Positions 45,215 to 54,630 of a stretch of 55,616 nucleotides of DNA are shown here, in pieces. Each line of letters opens with the position of its first letter. Position 1 is the stretch's first letter. The position numbers were made by a program, and so were the translations under genes. The stretch spans positions 1 through 55,616 of the forward strand of contig CAMWXE010000029.1 of NCBI GenBank assembly GCA_947178145.1. Direction: 5' to 3'. The DNA comes from an uncultured Lachnospiraceae bacterium. GTDB taxonomy: Bacteria > Bacillota > Clostridia > Lachnospirales > Lachnospiraceae. The notes below the pieces were generated by a model, which did no database searches, had not been told where the DNA came from, and worked only from the letters and a program-made list of their open reading frames with translations.

Positions 45215-46468
45215 TCAGGCACACACCAGCCAGACTGTCACTTCAAACCACTCCTTCTCCACGGAGCGGCAGCACAGCCGCCCGCCCATCGCTTTCACAA
45301 GATACTCTGCGATATACATTCCCATTCCCGAGCCTTCTTTATCTCCTGCATTCTGTCCCCTGAAATACTTCTGCGCAAGAAAGATCTCCTCCTCCTTCTT
45401 CACTCCCTGCCCAAAATCCCTGATACAGATACACAAATCATTCCCGTCAAAAAAAAAGCGGACTTCAATCTCTGTATCCGCATATTTGTAACTGTTGGAA
45501 ATGATATTGTCCGCGACCTGCACAAAGCGTACCCTGTCCGCCATCACCAGACATTCCGGTATCGCAAGTCCGCGTATCCGATTCTTAAAGTCTGCCTGCC
45601 GCAGCGCGCGCTCAATCCAAATGCTTTCCGTCACTTCCGGCTTGACGGTGAGGCGTTCCAAGTCATTGAGCACGCTGGTCTGCAGGTTTGATATCATAAT
45701 GTTGATCTGGCTGGTCTTCTGCACAATCGTCTGAAATTCCCGGCGCAGCGCTTCCGACTCTGTTGTGAGCGCCTGAAACTCGGCAATCGCCTGAATGGAC
45801 GCAGTCGGATTCTTGATGTCATGACTGATGGACGCAATCACCTCCCGCCGCTGTCGGTCTGCCTCCTGCTCCCTTCTTTTCGCATAGAGCAGCTCCTCCC
45901 GCATCATGTCAAAGCTCTCTGAAAAGTCACCGTAAAATCCACTGTCCATCTGCCCCGCCGGAATGTCGAGATTCCCCTTTGCAATCAGTTCTGCAAAATG
46001 GTTCATTCGCTTCACTGGATCCGAAACATGCTTTTTCAGATATAAAACCAACCAGATATCTTTGAGCAGAAATACAATCAAAAACACCAGCGCCCAGCGC
46101 TCAACGCTTCTCTTGAAATCCGATTCCTCATTGTTGATGAAAATGATTCTTCCCTGAAGCCTGCCCTCCTCCAGAATATCCACACTGTAGTCCTTATGAA
46201 TAAAGTCATATGTATAATCCGTTTCTAATCCTGACCTGGAAACACATATCACGCTGCCCTGCGCATCGGTCACAAGATAATCTGTCCCATATCCCTGCAG
46301 CATACTGACCGCTTGGTCCGCATCAGGCCAGACATTTCTGACAGTATATATGATATCGTTTGCCTCTGTGTTTCTTATTTTATTCTGCGGATTGCTTTTC
46401 ATGATGCCAAAAAGCGCCGCGCCTGCAATGAGATACAAAGTTATTGTAATGAAAAGAAAGCGTCTCAT
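45215..46468 (-). CDS. Sensor histidine kinase (system 3)
   Basis: This 417-residue kinase has two membrane helices (about residues 5-23 and 126-146), a small extracellular domain, HAMP, an H-box VIASISHDIKNPTASIQAIA with H216, N-box DNIISNSYKYADTEIE and G-boxes DFGQGVKKEEE and GSGMGMYIAEYL. It lies 55 bp after its regulator, in the operon ATPase - permease - regulator - kinase. Kinases of this layout often sense antimicrobial peptides together with the transporter; this is inference. Confidence 0.9.
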   Translation of the reverse strand: MRRFLFITITLYLIAGAALFGIMKSNPQNKIRNTEANDIIYTVRNVWPDADQAVSMLQGYGTDYLVTDAQGSVICVSRSGLETDYTYDFIHKDYSVDILEEGRLQGRIIFINNEESDFKRSVERWALVFLIVFLLKDIWLVLYLKKHVSDPVKRMNHFAELIAKGNLDIPAGQMDSGFYGDFSESFDMMREELLYAKRREQEADRQRREVIASISHDIKNPTASIQAIAEFQALTTESEALRREFQTIVQKTSQINIMISNLQTSVLNDLERLTVKPEVTESIWIERALRQADFKNRIRGLAIPECLVMADRVRFVQVADNIISNSYKYADTEIEVRFFFDGNDLCICIRDFGQGVKKEEEIFLAQKYFRGQNAGDKEGSGMGMYIAEYLVKAMGGRLCCRSVEKEWFEVTVWLVCA

Positions 46469-46523
46469 GGATTTCTCCTTTATGACTGGTACATTGACAC
46501 ATCATATCTGACATAAACATTTT

Positions 46524-47207
46524 TCAAGCATGCTCCAGACGAAACAGATAACCTCTTCCATATTCTGTAATGATATACACCGGACTGGAGGGATTCTCCT
46601 CAATCTTCTCCCGCAGCTTCCTGATATGGACATTCAGCGTTCCATCCCCCACATAAGTCTCCTGCCACACTTCCCGAAACAGCTCCTCTTTCGTCACCAG
46701 GCGATTCCTGTTTCGAATCAGATAAAAAAGCAGTTTCTTTTCCATTCTCTTTAACGGCACCGGCTGCCCCTTCCTCGACACGGCCTCCTGCGCCATGTCA
46801 GCCTGACAATCCCCGAAAGAGAGTGTCGTCTCGCACTCCCTGGCAGAATATCTTCTCAGCACAGCCTTCACTTTCGCCAGCAGAATCGGCAGGGAATACG
46901 GCTTGCATATAAAGTCATCACCGCCCACATTCAGCCCCAGCAGAATGCTCTCCTCCTCCGTCTGGCAGCTGACAAAAATAATCGGAACCTGCGTCTCCTC
47001 CCGCATCTGCCTGCACAGGTTATAACCGCACCCATCTGCCAGATTGATGTCCAGCAGAATCATGCGCGCAGTGTTTTCCCTGATGAAATCATAGTATTGT
47101 GCCACCCCTGGAACAGCCGCTGCACTGACGCCGGAGAGGTTCAGATACTTACAGGTATTCTCCGCCAATGGAATCTCATCTTCAATCATCAGACAATCAT
47201 ATGTCAA
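46524..47207 (-). CDS. Response regulator, OmpR family (system 3)
   Basis: This 227-residue regulator has acidic residues E9/D10, phospho-acceptor D53 (LLDINLADGCG), K in CKPYSLP near 103 and a winged-helix domain (LKRMEKKLLFYLIRNRNRLV, DGTLNVHIRKLREKIEENPS). The start is taken as TTG at 47207, because GAGGAGG lies 8 bases before it; the frame is open to a GTG at 47231, but that GTG is itself upstream of the ribosome binding site. The second and third residues of the acidic pocket are conserved, so it should be phosphorylated. Confidence 0.88.
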   Translation of the reverse strand: MTYDCLMIEDEIPLAENTCKYLNLSGVSAAAVPGVAQYYDFIRENTARMILLDINLADGCGYNLCRQMREETQVPIIFVSCQTEEESILLGLNVGGDDFICKPYSLPILLAKVKAVLRRYSARECETTLSFGDCQADMAQEAVSRKGQPVPLKRMEKKLLFYLIRNRNRLVTKEELFREVWQETYVGDGTLNVHIRKLREKIEENPSSPVYIITEYGRGYLFRLEHA

Positions 47208-47296
47208 TCTCCCCACCTCCTCATTAAGCACGGTTTTGTACTATATATACATCTTCAACATTGTCTCTAAATCTAACCTGTCCTTTTGCCTGACTC

Positions 47297-49726
47297 CTAA
47301 TTGCCTGAATGAATCAGCCTGCACGGAACTATTTTTCGAATCTTCCAGGCGCAAACAAACGCTGTCAGACAGCCAACAAGTTCCATGCACAGAACAAGCG
47401 CCGCAATCCACGCCGCCGGAAATGCAAATTCAATCCGGTAAACACCCATTCCGCGGAACAATCCTGCAATCACTGCATTGGAGCCAAAATACAGGAAAAT
47501 ACCGCCCAGTATGCTGCCGCCCGCAATATACAGCATAAATGTCACAACCGTCTGCGATATCAGCTGACCGACAGAATATCCCAATGCTTTCATTATCCCA
47601 AAATCCGTTTTTCTTGTCAACAATATCGAATTGGTCACAAAAAATCCCATAATCATAATCAGCAGAACCATCGCTGTCATAATCAGAAACACAATGCCTG
47701 CCACACTGTCTATGACAGGAGCAAGCTGCGGATAAAATATCTGCTCAAATCCTTCCGCATATGACAACCGGTCTGCATAGCTCTGTTTCAGGCGCAGGCA
47801 ATATTCCTCCACATCCGTATCCTCATCCAGATAAACGTGAACGGACTGCCACTCCGCCGCGGCATCTATCCGCCTTAGTCCTTCCATTGTCAGAGCAATG
47901 TCCAGCCCCCCTGTGTAGGTTCCCTGTGTCAGACCGACAATCAGATAGTCGCCTTCCTGCGCTGCCTCCTGAAAAATCTGCGACACCGCTATTGTATCAC
48001 CAATCTCCTTTCCCAGTGCCTTCGCAAGATTTCCCGATATCGCAGTCTCGTTCTCATGCTTCGGATAACGCCCTGCGTACAGCGAAGGATTTTCCAGCGC
48101 CGTGTAATCGCTGTACACCCCCAGCGCCGCATAGACCGTATCTTCACACAAGAGCTGCCCGCTCCCCGGCTCAACAGCAGTCATGACCTTGCGCACACCT
48201 TCTCCGCCTTCCAGTTCCCGGGCAATTTCCTCTGTCTCCTCTGGTCTGGCAGCCTGGATATTGACGGAATAGACCTCCGCTCCCGTAACCTGCAGCAGCC
48301 CCCTCTGATCTGCTGCCAGTCTCGCATACAGAATCACGGCAAAACCGGCCACACACAGAATCACAGCCACAATCACGCATGACAGTGCGCTTCTGATCCG
48401 CTCATAACTTATCATTTTTAGTGTGACAGACAGATTGACCGAAAAAGGCATCTGCATCTTTTCTAATGTCAGACTACCTTTTCTATAGCGGAGAACTTTG
48501 TTTCTCTCCTGAAATGCTTCCACAGGCTTTAAGGACAAAATCCCCCGCGCCAGCCAAATCGTCATGATACCAGTCACGCCCAAAATCGTCAATATACTTT
48601 TCCCCGCAGTCTCTCCCAAAAATACCGGTTTCCACACAAAGCCAACATCCGTGGCGATGTTCTTTATGACTGCCGGCATGATCCATTGTGAAACACCGAT
48701 CCCGCCAATCGCCCCCAGCGCTCCCAGCACAAGAAACTGCAGCACATAGACCGACACAAGTGCGCTCCCTCTGTAACCGACGGCTTTCAATGTGCCAATT
48801 TCTTTCAAATCCTTATCCAATGTGCTGCGCAGGTGAAATCCAATCACGATCAGGCAAGCCACAATTCCGATGAGCGATGCAGCTTTTATGATAGCCACAT
48901 AAATATTGATATTACTGTTGCGGCTGGTTTCAGCGTAGATGACGTCTGAGGTATTATAAAACACTTCCCCGCCGGATTTTTCAGCCACAAATTCCGAGAA
49001 CTGATTCACCAGCCCGCTGATATCCCCTTCCGTCTTCATCAGCACAATTGCCGCATCACAGTCTGCGCCCGCTTGTTCCCTCAGATGCCGGAATGCATTT
49101 TCCGGTAAGTCAAACGCAATATTGGTTCTGCTTCCAAAGAGCACATCCTCCGTAAAGCCGGCAATGACAAAGGATTCCTCCCATTCCCTGCACGATATTT
49201 TGAGCGTATCACCGAGCGCAAAACCAAAGAACGTCCTGCACACATAAGGCACATAGATGCCATTCTCCGGTATCTGGTCTGCTAATTTCTCCACGATCCT
49301 AACCGAAGAAAGGGACTCCTCTCTGTCCGCATTCCGAAACGTCCAGCTCCCATTCACTGCCTCCCCGTTTCCTGCCTGAATATCCATGCTCCGCAGCAGC
49401 AGGGCATCTGTGATCTCAATATCCAAATTCCGATTGCTCTCATCCTTTGTAATAGCTGCCGTATTTTGCTCTGACTGTACTGCCCTGGTCTTCTCCTGCC
49501 CAAAACCGCTGATCTCCTCTCTATATTTTTCGCAAAAGCTACGCGGCAGAACTGCCGCAAAATCAGCGCTGTTCGTCTCTGTCACCTTCTCCTGATACAG
49601 CCGCCGGAACCCTTCTGTCATCTGACTCCCTGTATAAGACAGCAGCATTGTAATCATCATCAGGAGAAAAAATGCAGCCGACGTCTTTTTACTTTTCTTC
49701 AAATTTGAAAACAATAATAAAATCAT
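47297..49726 (-). CDS. FtsX/MacB-type ABC transporter permease (system 3)
   Basis: This 809-residue permease has the FtsX layout: one N-terminal helix, an extracellular domain to about residue 265, three helices (270-400), a helix near 445, a second extracellular domain and three C-terminal helices. FtsX-like motifs are LKEIGTLKAVGYRGSALVSV and KTDFGIMKALGYSVGQLISQ. GGGAGGG lies before the ATG. It works with the ATPase 84 bp upstream; regulator and kinase follow. Such four-gene units in Firmicutes commonly detoxify or sense peptide antibiotics. Confidence 0.9.
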   Translation of the reverse strand: MILLLFSNLKKSKKTSAAFFLLMMITMLLSYTGSQMTEGFRRLYQEKVTETNSADFAAVLPRSFCEKYREEISGFGQEKTRAVQSEQNTAAITKDESNRNLDIEITDALLLRSMDIQAGNGEAVNGSWTFRNADREESLSSVRIVEKLADQIPENGIYVPYVCRTFFGFALGDTLKISCREWEESFVIAGFTEDVLFGSRTNIAFDLPENAFRHLREQAGADCDAAIVLMKTEGDISGLVNQFSEFVAEKSGGEVFYNTSDVIYAETSRNSNINIYVAIIKAASLIGIVACLIVIGFHLRSTLDKDLKEIGTLKAVGYRGSALVSVYVLQFLVLGALGAIGGIGVSQWIMPAVIKNIATDVGFVWKPVFLGETAGKSILTILGVTGIMTIWLARGILSLKPVEAFQERNKVLRYRKGSLTLEKMQMPFSVNLSVTLKMISYERIRSALSCVIVAVILCVAGFAVILYARLAADQRGLLQVTGAEVYSVNIQAARPEETEEIARELEGGEGVRKVMTAVEPGSGQLLCEDTVYAALGVYSDYTALENPSLYAGRYPKHENETAISGNLAKALGKEIGDTIAVSQIFQEAAQEGDYLIVGLTQGTYTGGLDIALTMEGLRRIDAAAEWQSVHVYLDEDTDVEEYCLRLKQSYADRLSYAEGFEQIFYPQLAPVIDSVAGIVFLIMTAMVLLIMIMGFFVTNSILLTRKTDFGIMKALGYSVGQLISQTVVTFMLYIAGGSILGGIFLYFGSNAVIAGLFRGMGVYRIEFAFPAAWIAALVLCMELVGCLTAFVCAWKIRKIVPCRLIHSGN

Positions 49727-49810
49727 ATATTGAACCCTCCCTGCTCACGCAAAACGAAACTCAGAATATTTTAGGCGACGTCCTTTGATGCATTCGATGT
49801 TCTCTTTGTT

Positions 49811-50578
49811 TTACCATCCCATCTCCTCCAAAAAACAAATCAGCCGCTCTTTTCGTTCCTCCGATTTGCCCTGATACGTTCCCATAACAAATTCCCCGTT
49901 GATTCGTCCATCCTTGAGATAGAGAATGCGGTTTCCGCGCAGTGCTGATTTCAAATCATGTGTCACCATGATTGTCGTCTGTCCCCTCTGGTTAAATGTT
50001 GTCAAAAGGTCGAGGACTGCCCGCCCGGAAGCGGAGTCGAGCGCCCCCGTCGGCTCGTCGGCAAAGATTACCTCGGGATTGTTGATAAGCGCCCTGACAA
50101 TGCCCGCCCTTCCCATCTGACCACCCGAAATCTGAGATGGATATTTTGCCCACTCCTTTTCTGTCAGTCCCACTTCCGCAAACAATTTCCTGCCCCGCTC
50201 CACGACCCTTTTCCTGTTCCGGTCTACAAGCAGCCCGCTCACCAACACGTTATCCATCAGGCTCATGCTGCCAATCAGACAGATCTGCTGGAATACAAAA
50301 CCACAGTTTTTCTTTCGGAACTGCGCAAGCTTCCGCTCTGAATATTTTGTAAGATTCGTTCCCTTGAAACAGACTTCCCCCATACTGGCACTGTCCATTC
50401 CCGACAGGATATGGAGCAATGTCGATTTCCCGGAACCAGACGGCCCCATAAAAACCGTAAAATCGCCGGGAAAGATCTGTACATCCATATTCTTAATCAC
50501 ATGCTGGGGCACTTCCCCATTCATATATGTTTTACATAGTTTGTTTGTACTGATTACCGCAGTGTTACTCTGATACAT
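49811..50578 (-). CDS. ABC transporter ATP-binding protein (system 3)
   Basis: This 255-residue ATPase has Walker A GPSGSGKST (near residue 44), Q-loop FVFQQICLIG, a signature ISGGQMGRAGIVRAL and Walker B VIFADEPTGALDS, with H-loop VTHDL. The signature departs from the common SGGQQQRVAIARAL pattern (QMGRAGIV), though the SGGQ core is intact. A C-terminal tail of about 30 residues is present. GGAGG lies before the ATG. It is the first gene of a four-gene operon, with a response-regulator-type repeat before it. Confidence 0.92.
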   Translation of the reverse strand: MYQSNTAVISTNKLCKTYMNGEVPQHVIKNMDVQIFPGDFTVFMGPSGSGKSTLLHILSGMDSASMGEVCFKGTNLTKYSERKLAQFRKKNCGFVFQQICLIGSMSLMDNVLVSGLLVDRNRKRVVERGRKLFAEVGLTEKEWAKYPSQISGGQMGRAGIVRALINNPEVIFADEPTGALDSASGRAVLDLLTTFNQRGQTTIMVTHDLKSALRGNRILYLKDGRINGEFVMGTYQGKSEERKERLICFLEEMGW

Positions 50579-50609
50579 TGTACTGCCTCCTTTGTTTTGC
50601 TTTTTTCAT

Positions 50610-50654
50610 ATCATAGCACTGGAAACCTTAACTGTCTTTAACCAAAATCTTAAC
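50610..50654 (-). promoter_or_regulatory. Promoter of system 3 with direct repeats
   Basis: Three half-sites GTTAAG, GTTAAA and GTTAAG (50649-50654, 50637-50642, 50627-50632) lie 12 and 10 bp apart on the minus strand. TATGAT (50610-50615) follows 11 bp after the last. The layout matches those at 2.7, 33.1 and 35.1 kb. Confidence 0.6.
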
Positions 50655-50679
50655 AATTCTTATTTCCCTGCCATGCCTA

Positions 50680-50737
50680 TATACACAAAATGCCCAGGTA
50701 AGACATTGCGACATCTCACCTGGGCGTTTTGTATACA
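50680..50737 (-). terminator. Hairpin terminator of the Rpn-type gene
   Basis: ACAAAATGCCCAGGT pairs with ACCTGGGCGTTTTGT around an 18-base loop, and the stem extends into TATA sequences on both sides. T-rich DNA follows on both strands. Confidence 0.75.
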
Positions 50738-50778
50738 CCATCCAGTATTTCTTTCCCTGAAAGGCAGATAATGACTGC

Positions 50779-51648
50779 TTACAAGCTTCGCTGCAGCTCT
50801 AATACACGGGATTCCGAAAGCTTGGAATATAAGATAATTTTGGATATCGGCACATTATCTTTTAACATACTGATTGCCACCTCTTCCCGGCCTTCTTCCC
50901 GGCCTTCTTCCCGGCCTTCCTCCCGGCCTTCCTCCCGGCCTTCTTCCCGGCCTTCTTCCCGGCCTTCTTCCCAGCCTTCTTCCCAGCCTTCTTCTCTTGC
51001 TTCCTCTTTCGACTCCTCAAGTTCAGATATCCACGCCATATACTCACGCCTCCATTCTTTATTCTCTCTTACCTTCTCTACCTCTTCGCCCAGTCTCTTT
51101 GTGAATTCACTCTGCGTTAACTCTTCTTTTAAATAACCAAAAAAAGCTTTCATTCTTTCAGACAATTCTTCCGTATCACCATAGGGATTAACAAACACCT
51201 TTGTTGTCTCATCCCCAAGCTCTAATTCCAACATTTCTTTACACCGGTTAGTAAAAGTATAAACTGGCAGATTCTCCTTAAACGGATCAAACATACAAAC
51301 AAATATAACATAGCTCTTTTTCAAGACATTATACCTGGCACCTTTCTCTATGGAATTCAAGTCTATCATACCCTGATAATATCTTGAACGCTTCGGAAGG
51401 TTACGCTTTGGCGCAACCTGCATCTCAATGTTATAAACTGTGCTTACATCATCCTCGACATAGATATCAAGCCGGACACTCTTACCGTCAGGCGTAATAT
51501 CCAGCACCTTTTCCTTATCGGCAAGTTCCACCCTCTCTATCGCAACACCAAGTATTAACTCCAATAGCTGCCCGCATAGATCCAAGTTATTCTCCAGAAC
51601 CTTGCAGAATACAAAATTATTGGTAAATGTCAGTTCGCTATAATCCAT
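50779..51648 (-). CDS. Rpn-family PD-(D/E)XK nuclease (putative transposase-like)
   Basis: This 289-residue protein matches the Rpn recombination-promoting nuclease family: MDYSELTFTNNFVFCKVLEN start, and the catalytic region RLDIYVEDDVSTVYNIEMQV near residues 78-97 with the D...ExQ pattern. Relatives are DNA endonucleases that stimulate recombination and may be mobile. Near the C-terminus the residues EEGW/EEGR repeat nine times (about 218-255), encoded by a 12-bp tandem repeat at about 50880-50990. The tract should vary in length between strains. A GAGG ribosome binding site precedes the ATG at 51648. Confidence 0.88.
   Translation of the reverse strand: MDYSELTFTNNFVFCKVLENNLDLCGQLLELILGVAIERVELADKEKVLDITPDGKSVRLDIYVEDDVSTVYNIEMQVAPKRNLPKRSRYYQGMIDLNSIEKGARYNVLKKSYVIFVCMFDPFKENLPVYTFTNRCKEMLELELGDETTKVFVNPYGDTEELSERMKAFFGYLKEELTQSEFTKRLGEEVEKVRENKEWRREYMAWISELEESKEEAREEGWEEGWEEGREEGREEGREEGREEGREEGREEGREEVAISMLKDNVPISKIILYSKLSESRVLELQRSL
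50880..50996. repeat. 12-bp tandem repeat tract inside the nuclease gene
   Basis: CTTCTTCCCGGC-type units, some CTTCCTCCCGGC or CTTCTTCCCAGC, repeat about nine times. On the coding strand each encodes EEGR or EEGW. Units differ by single bases, so the tract is not freshly expanded. Confidence 0.85.
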
Positions 51649-51750
51649 GTCAACCTCCCATACAAATATCCAATATTACTATAGAACAACAACACGATCC
51701 CTATAATGATGCAAATCTGATTCTCACCTTAGGCCCCTTTCCTGGTTACT

Positions 51751-51880
51751 GTTCACACACAATGTCATTAACTTAAGGAATTTGACTAACAAATTGTACT
51801 GGAAAATGCTCAATAAATCAATGTATTTGTTCACAAATTCCGGTTATTAAGGGCTTAAGTAAATGACATTGGTTCACACA
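51751..51880. mobile_element. MITE-like 112-bp element with 9-bp flanking direct repeats
   Basis: The element 51760-51871 has 18-bp terminal inverted repeats with one mismatch: CAATGTCATTAACTTAAG (51760-51777) and CTTAAGTAAATGACATTG (51854-51871). Inside, GGAATTTG recurs inverted as CAAATTCC. The flanks are exact 9-bp direct repeats GTTCACACA (51751-51759, 51872-51880), as after transposition with a 9-bp target-site duplication. It has no gene, so it would need a transposase from elsewhere. Confidence 0.8.
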
Positions 51881-51893
51881 TCCAATTAACAAT

Positions 51894-52343
51894 TTAACCG
51901 TCTATGCTCTCCTCTGATAATCCGTCCAAAAATGCAGCAAAATCGTCTGCCAGAAACTGAAAACACTCCTGATCCAATTCTCCGCTATCCATATAGACAA
52001 TGTATACTTCGCCGCTATCCAAATTAATACAGATTTGATTCGAACCATAATCATTTGCAAACGGCAGATAGCGGGACATCAGCGCGGATTTTTCTTTGAA
52101 TAAGACATATTTTTGCTCCACAGTCCTTAAATTACGATTCTCGAAACCATATTTTATCGGTGAGAAGAGCTGGATTTCCGTTTCTACATCCTCATCTTCG
52201 GAATAAAAATATGGCCTGGACGGAATCCCGCCATTATAGGCCAGATAATGTTCCACAAAGCTGTCTGGCAGCGTGATACCCAGCTCTGATTCCATTGTTT
52301 CTATGTCTTCTCTTGTCAGCGGTCTGCTCATATTTCCAAACAA
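51894..52343 (-). CDS. SMI1/KNR4 (SUKH) family protein
   Basis: This 149-residue protein has the SUKH pattern: an N-terminal helix with a following LPDSFVEHYLAYNGGIPSRP, a middle strand LFSPIKYGF and a later FANDYGSNQICINLDSGEVY then FQFLADDFAAFLDGL. SUKH proteins often are immunity proteins for polymorphic toxins. A TTG at 52343 is taken as the start because GGAGG is 8 bases before it; ATG at 52331 is the alternative. No toxin gene lies adjacent. Its promoter (52531-52559) would leave a leader of about 180 bases. Confidence 0.8.
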   Translation of the reverse strand: MFGNMSRPLTREDIETMESELGITLPDSFVEHYLAYNGGIPSRPYFYSEDEDVETEIQLFSPIKYGFENRNLRTVEQKYVLFKEKSALMSRYLPFANDYGSNQICINLDSGEVYIVYMDSGELDQECFQFLADDFAAFLDGLSEESIDG

Positions 52344-52530
52344 TATCAACACCTCCACTCCTGTCATAATGTGACAGCAACATCGATATCCACTCCGTCT
52401 ACAAGGAACTCTTACGCGTATTTGCGATCTTCTTAGCGCACTCAAACCCCCGGAGTATCAATCAGCAATTCGTTCCTCCAACTTTCCATGCGCATAGTTC
52501 AGGGCTGCACAGGTCAAATTTTGTATCTAT

Positions 52531-52559
52531 ATCATAACATTTTTATCAAAAAATGTAAA
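52531..52559 (-). promoter_or_regulatory. Promoter of the SMI1/KNR4 gene
   Basis: On the minus strand TTTACA (52554-52559), a 17-bp spacer and TATGAT (52531-52536). The 400-bp gap around it has only short frames without ribosome binding sites; nothing else supportable was seen. Confidence 0.55.
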
Positions 52560-52813
52560 CAATAGCAATTGTGTGATCTGCCCCTTCTGGAGGAGGAAGC
52601 GAAAATCATTCACTATCAATCGTAAAACTGTTTCATAGAAACAATACTCCCTTCTCCACCATTTCACAGCAGTGGATTCAGCACAAGACAAAAAATGGAG
52701 TAAACATATCCATAATCGCCATTTATTCTTCAAATAACGCATGTTAAAATTACAAAATATACAGAATAACGAATTTACATATTTCAGTTTTACACAGGAA
52801 AGGAGAAATTCAA

Positions 52814-54478
52814 ATGCACAAAAGGTTCACAAAACTGGCTGCATTATCATGCGCCTCAATCCTGCTTGTCACAAACAGCGCGGCCGCATTTGCGGCGGAA
52901 GGGTCTGCTATACCGACAGAAGTTTCCCTGGTGGGACAGGCAGAGCTATTTTATGAATTTACCGGAAATGATGCCGGTAAGGCAGGGTATGCACAGGGAA
53001 ATCTCTATCTCTTCTCATCAGTCGACGCCTCCTATAACTTGTACTGGAGTGACAACACAGGTGCATTGGGCAGATATTATCCGATCACTTCCCTGAAAGT
53101 GGGGGCCGGGGAAACCGCCGCATTCCAGTTCGGATACCATACTGCAATCCCAGCCGACGCAACAAAAGTCATCGCTGTAAACGCAGCCTGTACAGAATAT
53201 CCAACTGTATCTGGTGCTGCCGCAGTATATGACATCCCTGCTGACAAACGCCTTGGCTACTCTTCTGCTGATGCACTCTACACGTTCAACTCATTTTCAG
53301 ACATCCACATTGACGAGGAGCATTTTGGCGAGACACCCGCATACTGGTGGGAATATTCTGAGGCACACTGGGCACAGGCACTTGCATACGCTGCAAATCT
53401 CGGCGTGGACTTTATTGTGTCATCCGGCGATCAGGTCACGAACGCCAAGCTGAATAACTTAGACAAAGAGTGGCAGGCATACCAGCTGATTCTGGCACAG
53501 TCAGACTATGTCAACCCAATATATGAATCCGGCGGAAACCACGAAGTGCGTCAGGACGATGATGTCCCCTATGAACTGCAGATGTTCATCAACGGAAGCG
53601 GCCTGGATGGTTCCATCAGTACCATCGCTGCAGCAAAACCTTATTATACCGTCACAGAACCCAATACCGGCGATTTATTCATCTTCATGGCACTGGAAGG
53701 CGGGTATCGGCCGGCACAGTACGATGAATTTACAACCGAACAGCTTGACTGGGTAGAAAATCTACTGCGCGAAAATTACGGCAAGGGGAAAAATATTTAT
53801 CTCATCCAACATGCACTGATCAAAGGATATGGGCCAGGGGATGATTTGGAGACACCTTATTACAGCGGTTCCATCGACCCGACTCTGCCATCGGCGCAGC
53901 GCTTTATCTCCCTGTTGGAAGCATATCCTGACATTGTCTGGATTTCCGGTCACTCTCATGAAGACTTTGCGCTGGAATATAATTACACAGACAACAATGG
54001 TGCCTCCTGCAACATGATTCATAACCCGTCTGTAGGAAATCCGACGCATGTCACAGATGGTGCGATCGACTATGCTTTTGACGAAAATCTCTCGCAGGGA
54101 TATTATGTGCAGGCATTTGAGACAGCTGTCATATTTAATGGTGCAAATCTCTGTGACCAGAAAATGTATCCGGCATACACCTATATTATTGACGGAAACA
54201 CTTCTCTGAAAGAGCAGACAATCAAATCTGTAGTACTTGAGAAGGATGTGGATGTCACACCAGGCACACTAAGGTCAGTCCTTGCCAATGTAAACACAGT
54301 CCTTGGCATCTATTATGAATTTAGTTCTTATGACCAGTATCAGGCATTAAAGAAATGCTATTATGAATATAAAGATGCAGATACCAATGCTATGACAGAG
54401 ACAGAGCGCCTGACTGCATACAGCAGACTAAAGTCCTCTATAGCAGAGCTGTATCAGATAGCGGAAGCAATGCGGTAA
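52814..54478 (+). CDS. Secreted metallophosphoesterase
   Basis: This 554-residue protein has a Sec signal peptide (KLAALSCASILLVTNSAAAF, likely cut after AFA near residue 29) and an N-terminal beta domain to about residue 140, then a calcineurin-like phosphoesterase domain with motifs SDIHID (near 158), GDQVTN (near 205), GGNHEVR (near 241), QHALIKG (near 337) and GHSHED (near 378). These carry the metal-binding Asp, His and Asn residues. The C-terminal 90 residues are helical. It probably removes phosphate from an extracellular compound. AAAGGAG precedes the ATG. A hairpin follows the gene. Confidence 0.92.
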   Translation: MHKRFTKLAALSCASILLVTNSAAAFAAEGSAIPTEVSLVGQAELFYEFTGNDAGKAGYAQGNLYLFSSVDASYNLYWSDNTGALGRYYPITSLKVGAGETAAFQFGYHTAIPADATKVIAVNAACTEYPTVSGAAAVYDIPADKRLGYSSADALYTFNSFSDIHIDEEHFGETPAYWWEYSEAHWAQALAYAANLGVDFIVSSGDQVTNAKLNNLDKEWQAYQLILAQSDYVNPIYESGGNHEVRQDDDVPYELQMFINGSGLDGSISTIAAAKPYYTVTEPNTGDLFIFMALEGGYRPAQYDEFTTEQLDWVENLLRENYGKGKNIYLIQHALIKGYGPGDDLETPYYSGSIDPTLPSAQRFISLLEAYPDIVWISGHSHEDFALEYNYTDNNGASCNMIHNPSVGNPTHVTDGAIDYAFDENLSQGYYVQAFETAVIFNGANLCDQKMYPAYTYIIDGNTSLKEQTIKSVVLEKDVDVTPGTLRSVLANVNTVLGIYYEFSSYDQYQALKKCYYEYKDADTNAMTETERLTAYSRLKSSIAELYQIAEAMR

Positions 54479-54499
54479 AATGTGAATTACAGACAAAAT

Positions 54500-54535
54500 A
54501 AGGGCTGCTGCCGATATTGATTGGCAGCAGCCCTT
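54500..54535. terminator. Hairpin after the phosphoesterase gene
   Basis: AAGGGCTGCTGCC and GGCAGCAGCCCTT form a perfect 13-bp stem around a 10-base loop. The tail lacks a T run, so it is a strong structure without the classical U tract. Confidence 0.65.
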
Positions 54536-54630
54536 CGCATACACAAGATAAGCTTTTTGTCCATTCATGCCGAAATATATTTATATGACAGGTGACTGGA
54601 CTGCGATACCAGAAATATGAGGGAAATACA

